Below are positions 1-5,784 of a stretch of DNA of 9,043 nucleotides, in pieces. The notes under the pieces are model-generated. The model saw only the letters and a list, made by a program, of their open reading frames with translations. It was not told the origin of the DNA and did no database searches. The position numbers and the translations under genes are program-made. The DNA is taken from positions 1 through 9,043 of the forward strand of contig JAGASB010000175.1 in assembly GCA_017621955.1 (NCBI GenBank), in the 5' to 3' direction. The number at the start of each line of letters is the position of its first letter. The stretch's first letter is position 1. The DNA comes from Clostridia bacterium. Lineage in GTDB: Bacteria > Bacillota_A > Clostridia > Christensenellales > Borkfalkiaceae.

Positions 1-167
1 AAACGCTATCAAATACGCTTGACTTAAATATTATTGCGTCGGGCGGTGTAAGTTCAATTGACGACGTAAAAAAACTTAAAGCACTAGGCATTTACGGTGC
101 GATAATCGGCAAAGCCTATTACACGGGCGCTATATCTATTAAAGAGGCGGTGGAAGTTGCAAGATGA
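1..167 (+). CDS. hisA: HisA, 3' end only (phosphoribosylformimino-AICAR ribotide isomerase)
   Basis: This is the last 54 codons of a gene cut by the left edge; the first whole codon is at base 3 and the TGA stop is at 165-167. HisA isomerises ProFAR to PRFAR, the step before HisF in cytoplasmic histidine synthesis. The visible part has the end of a (beta/alpha)8 barrel of the HisA/HisF type: a phosphate-binding strand IIASGGVSS, then a helix ([10 protein letters not shown]), then the last strand and phosphate loop ([11 protein letters not shown]). The closing stretch [10 protein letters not shown] is typical of HisA, and hisF follows directly with a 4-base ATGA overlap. The operon position and the GKAYYTG ending separate it from HisF itself. 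The active-site half lies outside the window. Confidence 0.93.
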   Translation, partial: TLSNTLDLNIIASGGVSSIDDVKKLKALGIYGAIIGKAYYTGAISIKEAVEVAR

Positions 168-922
168 TTACTAAAAGAATAATACCTTGCCTTGACGTTA
201 AGGACGGTAGGGTGGTAAAAGGCGTAAACTTTCAAGGACTAAACGACGTTTCTTCGCCCGTAGAACTTGGCAAATATTACAGCGAAAACGGTGCGGACGA
301 ACTTGTTTTTTACGACATTACCGCATCGAGCGACGGTAGGGCGCTTTTTACCGATATATTAAAAAAGGTTGCAAGCACTATATTTATTCCACTCACGGTT
401 GGTGGGGGAATAAATACCGTAGACGACTTTGATAGAGTTCTTAAATGCGGTGCGGATAAGGTAAGTGTTAATTCGGGCGCAATAAAAAATCCTAACCTTA
501 TTTATGAAGCGGCAAAAAAATACGGAGACCAATGCGTAGTTTTATCAGTCGACGCTAAGCGTGTGGACGGAAAGTTTACCGTGTTTTCAAAGGGCGGTAG
601 AGAAAATACAGGAATGGATGCGTTGGAGTGGATAAAGCGTGGCGTAGATAACGGTGCAGGTGAAGTCGTGCTTAACTCTATTGATACCGACGGTGTTAAA
701 GGTGGATTCGACCTTGAAATGTTATCGGCGGTGTGCGATATTGTATCCGTTCCCGTAATTGCTTCGGGCGGTGCGGGGTGTGAGCAAGACTTTGTAACGC
801 TATTTAACAGATTGCCAAAAGTTGATGCCGGTCTTGCGGCTTCAATCTTCCACTTTGGGCAAGTTAAAATTAACGATTTGAAAAAAGTATTGAACAAAAA
901 CGGTATACCCGTTAGATTATAA
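164..922 (+). CDS. hisF: Imidazole glycerol phosphate synthase cyclase subunit HisF
   Basis: HisF closes the imidazole ring: with ammonia from the glutaminase HisH it converts PRFAR to imidazole glycerol phosphate and AICAR in the cytoplasm. The 252-residue length is normal for the family. Both catalytic aspartates are in place, D11 in [15 protein letters not shown] and D130 in VVLSVDAKR. The two barrel phosphate-binding sites are visible as TVGGGI (about 78-83) and IASGGAG (199-205). The start overlaps the hisA stop (ATGA), so translation is probably coupled; there is no strong ribosome binding site of its own. The partner hisH is not in the window and probably lies upstream of hisA. Nothing looks broken. 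Confidence 0.98.
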   Translation: MITKRIIPCLDVKDGRVVKGVNFQGLNDVSSPVELGKYYSENGADELVFYDITASSDGRALFTDILKKVASTIFIPLTVGGGINTVDDFDRVLKCGADKVSVNSGAIKNPNLIYEAAKKYGDQCVVLSVDAKRVDGKFTVFSKGGRENTGMDALEWIKRGVDNGAGEVVLNSIDTDGVKGGFDLEMLSAVCDIVSVPVIASGGAGCEQDFVTLFNRLPKVDAGLAASIFHFGQVKINDLKKVLNKNGIPVRL

Positions 923-932
923 AGGAGAAAAA

Positions 933-1583
933 ATGTTGGATATTGAAAAGCTTAAATTTGATGAAAACGGACTTATTCCTGCGATAGTAGTTGATGCGAT
1001 TACTAAAAACGTTTTAACGCTTGCGTATATGAATAAAGAAAGCCTTAAAATTACGATGGAAAAAAAGCTTACTTGTTTTTACAGTAGGTCAAGAAAAGAA
1101 TTGTGGCTTAAAGGCGAAACAAGCGGTAATTATCAACACGTCGTTTCTATTACCGCCGACTGCGATAGCGACGCACTTGTGGTTATGGTCGAAAAGGACG
1201 GACCTGCTTGCCATTTGGGGACTGACAGTTGTTTTTCTAATAGACTATGGGAAAACGACGAACTTAAAGAGTTTTCTCTTGAAGGGCTTGCAAAGTTAAT
1301 CGAAGGCAGAAAAACGGATAAAAAAGAAGGAAGTTACACAACCTATCTTTTTGAAAAGGGTATTGACAAAATACTTAAAAAAGTGGGCGAAGAGTGTACC
1401 GAAGTTATTATTGCAGCAAAAGCGGACGATAAAAAGGAAACGGTTTACGAAATTGCCGACCTTGCTTACCATACGCTTGTACTTATGATTCAAATGGGCA
1501 TATCAATTGAAGATATTCACCGTGAACTTGCGTCAAGGCACGTTATCGACCACAAAGTAAAACAGGAAAAGATGACTAAATAA
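933..1583 (+). CDS. hisIE: Bifunctional phosphoribosyl-AMP cyclohydrolase / phosphoribosyl-ATP pyrophosphohydrolase HisIE
   Basis: This fused enzyme performs the second and third steps of histidine synthesis: hydrolysis of phosphoribosyl-ATP to phosphoribosyl-AMP (HisE part), then opening of the adenine ring (HisI part). Residues 1-110 are HisI, with AYMNKES (31-37), TCFYSRSRKELWLKGETSG (47-65) and the metal-binding stretch DCDSDA (76-81). The cysteines at 93 and 100 in PACHLGTDSCF also fit the family's zinc site. Residues about 117-206 are HisE, an alpha-helical MazG-like fold, with KVGEECTEVIIAAK (150-163) and EIADLAYHTLVLM (173-185) carrying the acidic metal ligands. A ribosome binding site AAGGAG (922-927) overlaps the hisF stop and sits 5 bases before the ATG. 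The length of 216 is normal for the fusion. Confidence 0.97.
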   Translation: MLDIEKLKFDENGLIPAIVVDAITKNVLTLAYMNKESLKITMEKKLTCFYSRSRKELWLKGETSGNYQHVVSITADCDSDALVVMVEKDGPACHLGTDSCFSNRLWENDELKEFSLEGLAKLIEGRKTDKKEGSYTTYLFEKGIDKILKKVGEECTEVIIAAKADDKKETVYEIADLAYHTLVLMIQMGISIEDIHRELASRHVIDHKVKQEKMTK

Positions 1584-1588
1584 TAATT

Positions 1589-2227
1589 ATGAGCGATTGG
1601 CTTAATTTAACATTTAAATCTTTTGACGGTGCAACGTTCGACTTTATGAACGGCTTAGCACACGCAGGAAAAGATTTTTTTAATCCGTTTTTTGAATTTG
1701 TTTCACTTTTCGGCAAAGGCGGAATATTCTTTATACTGCTATCTATAATTTTGATGCTTTTTAAGAAAACTCGTTTTGGTGGGTTTGCTATCTTGCTTTC
1801 AATAGGTATAGGTGCGCTTTTTACCAACGTGATTATAAAAAATGCCGTTGCACGCCCTAGACCTTATACCGTAAACGAATATAAAGAGTATTGGGTTTTA
1901 GCAGGCAAGTGCGTTGAAAGTGAATTTTCTTTTCCGTCAGGACATACGACGGTTACAATGGCTTCTATGACCGCACTGTTTTTAACTTTTAATAAAAAAT
2001 ACAGTTGGTCGGCATTTGTTTTCGTCTTTATAATGGGCTTTGCAAGGGTGTATCTTATTCAGCACTATTTAACTGACGTTATCGTAGGGATTATCGTTGG
2101 TGGGGTAGCAAGTGTGGGAGCGTATTTCATTGCGAAAAAACTGTTTAAAATAATAAATTCACACGAAAATAAGTTTTGCTGTTTTGTTAAAAATGCAGAC
2201 CTAATTAATTTATTTAAGAAGAAATAA
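1589..2227 (+). CDS. PAP2-family membrane phosphatase
   Basis: This is an integral membrane phosphatase of the PAP2 / type 2 phosphatidic acid phosphatase superfamily, whose members remove phosphate from lipid phosphates or pyrophosphates at the outer membrane face. All three signature motifs are present: KxxxxxxRP as K84...R91-P92, PSGH at 116-119, and a third motif R153...H159...D163 (usually written SRxxxxxHxxxD; here alanine replaces the serine). Hydrophobic segments lie around 45-58, 64-83, 122-134, 140-156 and 163-182. The C-terminus (from about 184) is lysine-rich and probably cytoplasmic. It begins 5 bases after the hisIE stop, with only a distant AGGA as ribosome binding site, so it is probably translated by coupling in the same operon. 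Undecaprenyl-pyrophosphate phosphatase or phosphatidylglycerophosphatase are both plausible; the sequence alone does not choose. No direct role in histidine synthesis is evident. Confidence 0.9.
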   Translation: MSDWLNLTFKSFDGATFDFMNGLAHAGKDFFNPFFEFVSLFGKGGIFFILLSIILMLFKKTRFGGFAILLSIGIGALFTNVIIKNAVARPRPYTVNEYKEYWVLAGKCVESEFSFPSGHTTVTMASMTALFLTFNKKYSWSAFVFVFIMGFARVYLIQHYLTDVIVGIIVGGVASVGAYFIAKKLFKIINSHENKFCCFVKNADLINLFKKK

Positions 2228-2232
2228 TTATC

Positions 2233-2258
2233 GGGCGATTATATCGCCCTTTTAATTT
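2233..2258 (+). terminator. Intrinsic terminator after the his-PAP2 operon
   Basis: A 7-bp perfect stem, GGGCGAT (2233-2239) with ATCGCCC (2243-2249), has a 3-base loop and is followed by TTTTAATTT. It starts 5 bases after the PAP2 stop, so it ends the histidine operon and separates it from spoIIID. Confidence 0.9.
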
Positions 2259-2259
2259 G

Positions 2260-2288
2260 TCATAAATTGTCGAAATAGAGCATAAAGT
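2260..2288 (+). promoter_or_regulatory. Sigma-E-like promoter for spoIIID
   Basis: The -35-like element TCATAAA (2260-2266) and the -10-like element CATAAAGT (2281-2288) are separated by 14 bases. The published Bacillus sigma-E consensus is about KMATAWW, 14-15 bases, CATACAHT; six of eight -10 positions match. In Bacillus subtilis spoIIID is a sigma-E gene, so the match is expected from the biology. No convincing sigma-A promoter was seen in the same gap. The call rests on motif match and context only. Confidence 0.62.
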
Positions 2289-2303
2289 TTTACTACTATG
2301 TTT

Positions 2304-2310
2304 GGGAGGG
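2304..2310 (+). promoter_or_regulatory. Ribosome binding site that fixes the TTG start of spoIIID
   Basis: GGGAGGG lies about 8 bases before the TTG at 2318. It is the only strong Shine-Dalgarno sequence here. The upstream ATG at 2298 is in another frame and the GTG at 2320 runs straight into a stop, so the TTG is the best start. Confidence 0.8.
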
Positions 2311-2317
2311 GAAAACT

Positions 2318-2566
2318 TTGTGTGAAGATATTTTAGATAGAGTTGTAAAGGAAGCGGAATATATTGCTATGACGGGCGCAACAGTGCGTGCGTGTGCAAA
2401 AGTATTTCACTTTTCAAAATCAACCGTTCATAAGGACGTAACTGAAAGGCTGTTTTTTATTGACAGAGAACTTTATAAAAAAGTTAAAAAAGCGTTGAAT
2501 AAAAATCTTGCCGAAAGACATATCCGTGGCGGTGAAGCAACAAAACGCAAATATGCTAAAAAATAA
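2318..2566 (+). CDS. spoIIID: Stage III sporulation transcriptional regulator SpoIIID
   Basis: SpoIIID is a small DNA-binding regulator made in the mother cell during sporulation; it activates or represses many sigma-E genes and helps the switch to sigma-K. The 82-residue product matches the family closely. A helix-turn-helix covers about 22-43 (TVRACAKVFHFSKSTVHKDV), ending in the characteristic STVHKDVTERL. The basic C-terminal part RHIRGGEATKRKYAKK (67-82) is the second DNA-contacting region. It is about ten residues shorter than the Bacillus protein, which has a longer tail. It uses a TTG start behind a strong ribosome binding site and has its own sigma-E-like promoter. It stands alone: no spoIID or spoIIQ neighbour is visible. 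Its presence implies that the organism sporulates or descends from spore-formers. Confidence 0.96.
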   Translation: MCEDILDRVVKEAEYIAMTGATVRACAKVFHFSKSTVHKDVTERLFFIDRELYKKVKKALNKNLAERHIRGGEATKRKYAKK

Positions 2567-2595
2567 TTGACATATTTATAAAAAAATTATATACT
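2567..2595 (+). promoter_or_regulatory. Sigma-A promoter for the substrate-binding protein/permease operon
   Basis: TTGACA (2567-2572) and TATACT (2590-2595) are separated by exactly 17 bases, close to a perfect vegetative consensus. The -35 begins at the base after the spoIIID stop codon. Transcription should start near 2602, giving a leader of about 140 nt before the ATG at 2746. Confidence 0.9.
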
Positions 2596-2601
2596 ATAAC
2601 T

Positions 2602-2745
2602 ATAAAATACCTAAACTAAAAGGTGCGCCTAATAGCAAAGGGATTGATAATGGAATTTACAAGGCTAGTTCCTTGTTTAATCACGTCCCTCCCTTTGCCT
2701 AATTTCGCAGAGGGAGTTATTTTTTTAGGCGCAAAAGGAGAGAAT
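2602..2745 (+). ncRNA. Structured 5' leader with mutually exclusive antiterminator and terminator (riboswitch candidate, class not identified)
   Basis: The segment 2689-2698 (CTCCCTTTGC) can pair in two ways. Upstream, GCAAAGGGA (2635-2643) pairs perfectly over 9 bp with TCCCTTTGC (2690-2698), an antiterminator. Downstream, CTCCCTTTGC pairs over 10 bp (one G-U) with GCAGAGGGAG (2707-2716), forming a terminator with a U-tract. Between the antiterminator arms sits a hairpin ACAAGG (2659-2664) / CCTTGT (2671-2676) with loop CTAGTT. A 9-bp long-range pairing, TGCGCCTAA (2624-2632) with TTAGGCGCA (2725-2733), could close the whole domain just before the ribosome binding site. This is the layout of a ligand-, tRNA- or protein-controlled attenuator. 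I do not see the hallmarks of TPP, FMN, SAM-I, cobalamin, guanidine-I, fluoride or T-box leaders. The ligand is unknown, but by position it should control uptake of the transporter's substrate. Confidence 0.75.
2689..2726 (+). terminator. Intrinsic terminator inside the transporter leader
   Basis: A 10-bp stem (2689-2698 with 2707-2716, one G-U pair) with an 8-base loop is followed by TTATTTTTTT (2717-2726). It lies 20 bases before the first coding base of the lipoprotein gene, so it can switch the operon off. It would also stop read-through from spoIIID, which has no terminator of its own. Confidence 0.87.
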
Positions 2746-3756
2746 ATGAAAAAACTGCTTACTATTTTACTTAGCGTGATTATGGCAATGGGCGCTGTTG
2801 GTTTTTTAGGGTGCAATGCACCAAACCATACTGAACCGACAAAACTTTCATTTTATGCGCCAGACGGAGCACCCGCACTTGCTATCGCAAAATTTATTAA
2901 CGATAATGAAAGTTTTGGTATCGACGCTACCATTGACTATAACGTTGTTGCTTCAAGTGACATAGGTGGTGTTATGCAGACGGGTAAGGGCGATTTTATT
3001 GTTATGCCCGTAAACGCAGCAAGTAAACTTTATAAAGCCAATCAAAACGACCCTTACGTTATGACGGCGGTTGTTACGCACGGTAATCTTTATTTGATGA
3101 GTAGCGACGGCACGTCAAACCTTGAAAGTCTTAAAGGTAAAGTGGTAGGTGTTATCGGTCAAGGTTTAGTACCCGATTTAACTTTTAGGGCGATTTTATC
3201 GGATAACGGACTTATTGACGACGTGGTGTTTGGTGACGTTGCTACCCCTGATAAAATAACCTTGCGTTATTTCGCAAGTGCGCCAGACCTTATACCTATG
3301 TTAAAGACGGGTAAACTTACAGATGGACTTTTGCCTGAACCTGCGGCAACTAATCTAATCAAGGTAGCAAGCGATAAGACTTGGGAAAGAGTAGACGTTC
3401 AAGAACTTTACGATAACCAAAGCAAGTCTTATCCACAAGCCGTTTTAATGGTTAAAAAGAGTGTTTATAATAAATACAAAACTAATATTGATGGTATGGA
3501 ACAAACGTTTATAAGTAACGTTTCGTGGGTAAAGCAAAATACTGCTTTGGCAGTTACGGCTGTAAACGGAAAACTTAAAGATGGTTTAACGCCAAGCCTT
3601 AATTCAGCGAATATAACAGCGCAAGTGGTAGATAACTGTAAAATTTATTATCAGCCGTCAAGCCAAGCAAAAGATGTGGTTAAAGACTATATAGAAAAAA
3701 TAATTTCTATTTCGTCAGCATCGGCAAAGACGGTAGGGGACGATTTTTTTGCATAG
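2746..3756 (+). CDS. ABC transporter substrate-binding lipoprotein (NMT1/TauA/SsuA-like)
   Basis: This is an extracytoplasmic solute-binding protein anchored to the membrane by lipid and partner of the permease that follows. The start at 2746 is chosen because AAAGGAGA (2734-2741) precedes it and because it opens a typical signal peptide: MKK, a hydrophobic stretch 4-21, and a lipobox-like GFLGC with the lipidated cysteine at 23. The mature part has two-lobe features of the NMT1-like group: LSFYAPDGAPALAIAKF (34-50), DFIVMPVNAASKLY (83-96), SLKGKVVGVIGQG (128-140) and a hinge-region stretch GLLPEPAAT (194-202). Length is 336 residues, normal. Relatives bind nitrate, taurine, sulfonates, hydroxymethylpyrimidine, riboflavin and others; the sequence does not reveal which. 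The regulated leader suggests a nutrient whose level is sensed in the cell. The reading frame stays open upstream into the leader, but no good start lies there. Confidence 0.88.
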   Translation: MKKLLTILLSVIMAMGAVGFLGCNAPNHTEPTKLSFYAPDGAPALAIAKFINDNESFGIDATIDYNVVASSDIGGVMQTGKGDFIVMPVNAASKLYKANQNDPYVMTAVVTHGNLYLMSSDGTSNLESLKGKVVGVIGQGLVPDLTFRAILSDNGLIDDVVFGDVATPDKITLRYFASAPDLIPMLKTGKLTDGLLPEPAATNLIKVASDKTWERVDVQELYDNQSKSYPQAVLMVKKSVYNKYKTNIDGMEQTFISNVSWVKQNTALAVTAVNGKLKDGLTPSLNSANITAQVVDNCKIYYQPSSQAKDVVKDYIEKIISISSASAKTVGDDFFA

Positions 3757-3759
3757 AAT

Positions 3760-4515
3760 ATGAAAAAACGTGAAAAGATTTTAAACTCAATACTTCCCTT
3801 AGTTGCAGTATTTTGCATAATAGTAATATGGGCGGTCGCCTCTAAGGTGATTGACAGCGAATATATTCTTCCTTCGGTTAATCAAACGTTGGAAGAAGTT
3901 TTCGCGTTGTTTTGCAAATCTGAGTTTTACTTATCTTTTCTTTTAACGCTTTTAAGAAGCGTTATATCCTTTGTGATTTCGTTCGGTTTGTCGTTTGTGC
4001 TTGCTTTCCTTGCTGTTAAACGAAAGTATGCTGAAAGGGTGATTTTACCTATTATAAGTCTTATTCGTGCGATGCCAACTATTGCAGTTGTGCTTTTATT
4101 ACTGTTTTGGACAAACTCTAAGATTGCACCCGTTATCGTTACAATGATGGTTGTTTTTCCAACCACTTATACGCATATAAAAAGTGCGCTTGAAACGGTG
4201 GACTCAACGTCGGTTGAAGCGGGTATGGTTGACGGGGCAGATAAAAAACAGGTGTTTTTAAGAATAGAACTTCCGCAAATTTTACCCGCAGTTTTAAGTG
4301 CTATCGGCAGTGGAATTTCGCTTAACTTTAAACTTATGGTGGCGGCGGAAGTTATAGCGCAAACAGCAAATTCGTTAGGGTACTTATTGAACACCGCAAA
4401 AGTATATTTTGAAATAGCAGAGATGATTGCACTTGTATGCGTTGCTGTTGCTTTTGGAATATTGATTGAATTTGTGTTTAATAAATTAGCGAAAAAATCA
4501 GGACAATGGAAATAA
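3760..4515 (+). CDS. ABC transporter permease (NitT/TauT type, BPD-transp-1 fold)
   Basis: This is the membrane-spanning subunit of an importer, probably forming a homodimer. Hydrophobic segments lie at about 11-30, 57-86, 93-116, 122-136, 176-200 and 220-241. The conserved cytoplasmic EAA loop, which docks the ATPase, is clear: E153-A-G...G159-A160...F166...I169...L171-P172, followed by QILPAVLSAIGSG. The length of 251 is typical. It starts 3 bases after the lipoprotein stop without a visible ribosome binding site, so translational coupling is likely. An ATP-binding subunit would be expected next to it, but none is in the window: the next gene is apbE on the other strand. The intact EAA loop implies that it works with an ATPase encoded elsewhere. 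Confidence 0.9.
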   Translation: MKKREKILNSILPLVAVFCIIVIWAVASKVIDSEYILPSVNQTLEEVFALFCKSEFYLSFLLTLLRSVISFVISFGLSFVLAFLAVKRKYAERVILPIISLIRAMPTIAVVLLLLFWTNSKIAPVIVTMMVVFPTTYTHIKSALETVDSTSVEAGMVDGADKKQVFLRIELPQILPAVLSAIGSGISLNFKLMVAAEVIAQTANSLGYLLNTAKVYFEIAEMIALVCVAVAFGILIEFVFNKLAKKSGQWK

Positions 4516-4540
4516 AAAACCACCTTTAAGGTGGTAAAAA
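4513..4540 (-). terminator. Intrinsic terminator of apbE
   Basis: ACCACC (4519-4524) and GGTGGT (4530-4535) form a 6-bp stem with a 5-base loop. Read on the minus strand it comes just after the apbE stop and is followed by TTTTTATT, a proper U-tract. On the plus strand the hairpin is followed by A's, so it should stop rightward transcripts from the permease only weakly. Confidence 0.78.
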
Positions 4541-5626
4541 TTAAATATTTACAATATCGTAATTATTATCTAAAAGGGTGAAGTTTTCATCCTTTTTTTC
4601 ATTTGTTATAAGTTGACGGACGTTGCCGTTATCGTACACGGCGTAAACTGAACAGCCATTATAATTAGTTAAAATTTTTCGTAAAAATTTAATTAAGTCG
4701 GATTTTTCAACGTCGTTATAATCGTGGTTAAAGGTGCACGCTGCTGTGGTGAGCGCATCGGCAGTAGCACCGTCAACACCTATTAGTGTTACACTTGCAA
4801 CGTTAGTGTTTATGGGTGCGCCCGTCTTAGTATCTATTATATGACAGTAAGTTTTTCCGTTAGAACTATAAGTTTTTTCATAATCACCGCTGGTTGAAAC
4901 AGAAAGGTTTTTCTTTTCGCCAAGATTGATAGTGATAATAGACGTAACCTTTTCAGTTGGGCGTGGGTGGCGAACGCTTAGCGTTTTGCAAGACAAGATA
5001 TTCAAACTACTACCGCCTACGTTGACAAAGCCTAGTGAGTGTCCGTCTTCAACTAAAATTTGACAGGCACGGTCGGCTGAATAACCCTTTACGATACCGC
5101 CGAAGTCAAGCTTTACGTCAGCGTTTAATTTTGTTACCGTTTTTGCTGTTTGGTCAATTGATACGCTATCAAAGTCTAGTTTATCAAGCGCACTTAAAAT
5201 AGATTGATTATCGGGCACGGTAAAGTTTAGAGTTGGATAGGTGGGTGCAAATTGCCAAAGTTCAACAAGCGGATATATGCTAGGGTCAAATTTATTTTGT
5301 GAAAAAACGTAACTGTCTTTTGCTTTTTGTATAATTGTCATTCCGTCGCTTGATAGCGTAAACGTTTGGTCTTTTTTAGCATTGTTAAATGCGTAGGTAA
5401 ACGAAGACGTGTCTTTGCAGTCAAATTCATTTTGTAAACTTGAAAACATACTTTTAAGTTTTTCTTTTGTTGTGTTTGAAATTGTTTTGTCGTGTGACTC
5501 AATCCTAATTACCGTGTTAAAATAGTATAGGTCAAGAAAGTCGCCACTGTTTACCGAACAGGACGCACTACACAACGTGATAATAACACTTAATAAAATT
5601 GTAAGTTTACAAAAAAATTTTTTCAT
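4541..5626 (-). CDS. apbE: FAD:protein FMN transferase (ApbE family), lipoprotein
   Basis: ApbE enzymes use FAD to attach FMN covalently to a threonine or serine of extracytoplasmic flavoproteins such as Rnf/Nqr subunits and FMN-binding-domain proteins; Mg2+ is required. The 361-residue protein starts with a signal peptide (MKKFFCKLTILLSVIITLC) and a probable lipidated cysteine at 23 (SASC; the -3 residue is unusual, so lipidation is likely but not certain). Family motifs follow in order: FDPSIYPLVELWQF (113-126), LDFGGIVKGYSADRA (173-187), GFVNVGGSS (199-207), STSGDYEKTY (244-253), YCHIIDTKTGAP (260-271), and the Mg-binding VDGATADALTTA (284-295). It is a single-gene unit convergent with the permease. 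No FMN-binding target protein is encoded in the window, so its client must lie elsewhere. Only a weak GGTAG precedes the ATG as a ribosome binding site. Confidence 0.94.
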   Translation of the reverse strand: MKKFFCKLTILLSVIITLCSASCSVNSGDFLDLYYFNTVIRIESHDKTISNTTKEKLKSMFSSLQNEFDCKDTSSFTYAFNNAKKDQTFTLSSDGMTIIQKAKDSYVFSQNKFDPSIYPLVELWQFAPTYPTLNFTVPDNQSILSALDKLDFDSVSIDQTAKTVTKLNADVKLDFGGIVKGYSADRACQILVEDGHSLGFVNVGGSSLNILSCKTLSVRHPRPTEKVTSIITINLGEKKNLSVSTSGDYEKTYSSNGKTYCHIIDTKTGAPINTNVASVTLIGVDGATADALTTAACTFNHDYNDVEKSDLIKFLRKILTNYNGCSVYAVYDNGNVRQLITNEKKDENFTLLDNNYDIVNI

Positions 5627-5667
5627 TTGACTACCGTAAAAGAGTAAAAATAAAAAGTTACGTTAAT

Positions 5668-5696
5668 ATTATACATATTTATCAGGTAAAAATCAA
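5668..5696 (-). promoter_or_regulatory. Sigma-A promoter for apbE
   Basis: Read on the minus strand, TTGATT (5691-5696) and TATAAT (5668-5673) are 17 bases apart. Transcription would start near 5661, giving a leader of about 35 nt to the apbE start. Confidence 0.75.
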
Positions 5697-5701
5697 ATTT
5701 A

Positions 5702-5718
5702 TATTGACAAAGTCAATA
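5702..5718. promoter_or_regulatory. Perfect palindrome in the divergent promoter region (candidate operator)
   Basis: TATTGAC-AAA-GTCAATA is a perfect 7+7 inverted repeat with a 3-base centre. It covers the -35 element of the rightward promoter (TTGACA at 5704-5709) and lies 6 bases upstream of the -35 of the apbE promoter. A dimeric regulator bound here could control both directions. Part of the symmetry comes from the -35 sequence itself, so chance is not excluded. Confidence 0.5.
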
Positions 5719-5732
5719 ACCTTTGGTAAAAT
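5704..5732 (+). promoter_or_regulatory. Sigma-A promoter for the kinase-PqqD-DUF1846 operon
   Basis: TTGACA (5704-5709) and TAAAAT (5727-5732) are 17 bases apart. Transcription would start near 5739, about 45 bases before the kinase ATG at 5785. Confidence 0.78.
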
Positions 5733-5784
5733 AATAAGGTATTTTGTTTTATAAAAGCGTTACCGCTAAATAAGGGAAGTGAAA

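Noticed and set aside
502..897. Antisense reading frames opposite hisF, hisIE, PAP2, the permease, the kinase and DUF1846
   Set aside because: They lie wholly against well-recognised genes, have no family resemblance or ribosome binding sites, and reflect complementary codon bias.
2623..2745. Upstream extension of the substrate-binding protein frame (GTG 2623 or ATG 2650)
   Set aside because: The frame is open, but it would cross the attenuator and terminator. It has no ribosome binding site, and the true start at 2746 has a good one and opens a lipoprotein signal peptide. A short leader peptide in this frame would not stop before the gene.
2602..2745. Known riboswitch or T-box class
   Set aside because: I looked for conserved cores of TPP, FMN, SAM-I, cobalamin, guanidine-I, fluoride, purine and preQ1-I classes and for the T-box UGGN-type sequence and found none. 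This was by eye, so a divergent or small class cannot be excluded.
4519..4535. Bidirectional terminator between permease and apbE
   Set aside because: The plus-strand side has no U-tract after the stem, so only the apbE direction is called.
5627..5784. Short precursor peptide gene for the PqqD/kinase pair
   Set aside because: No reading frame with a start and ribosome binding site was found in this gap, nor in 6761-6774 or 8263-8488.
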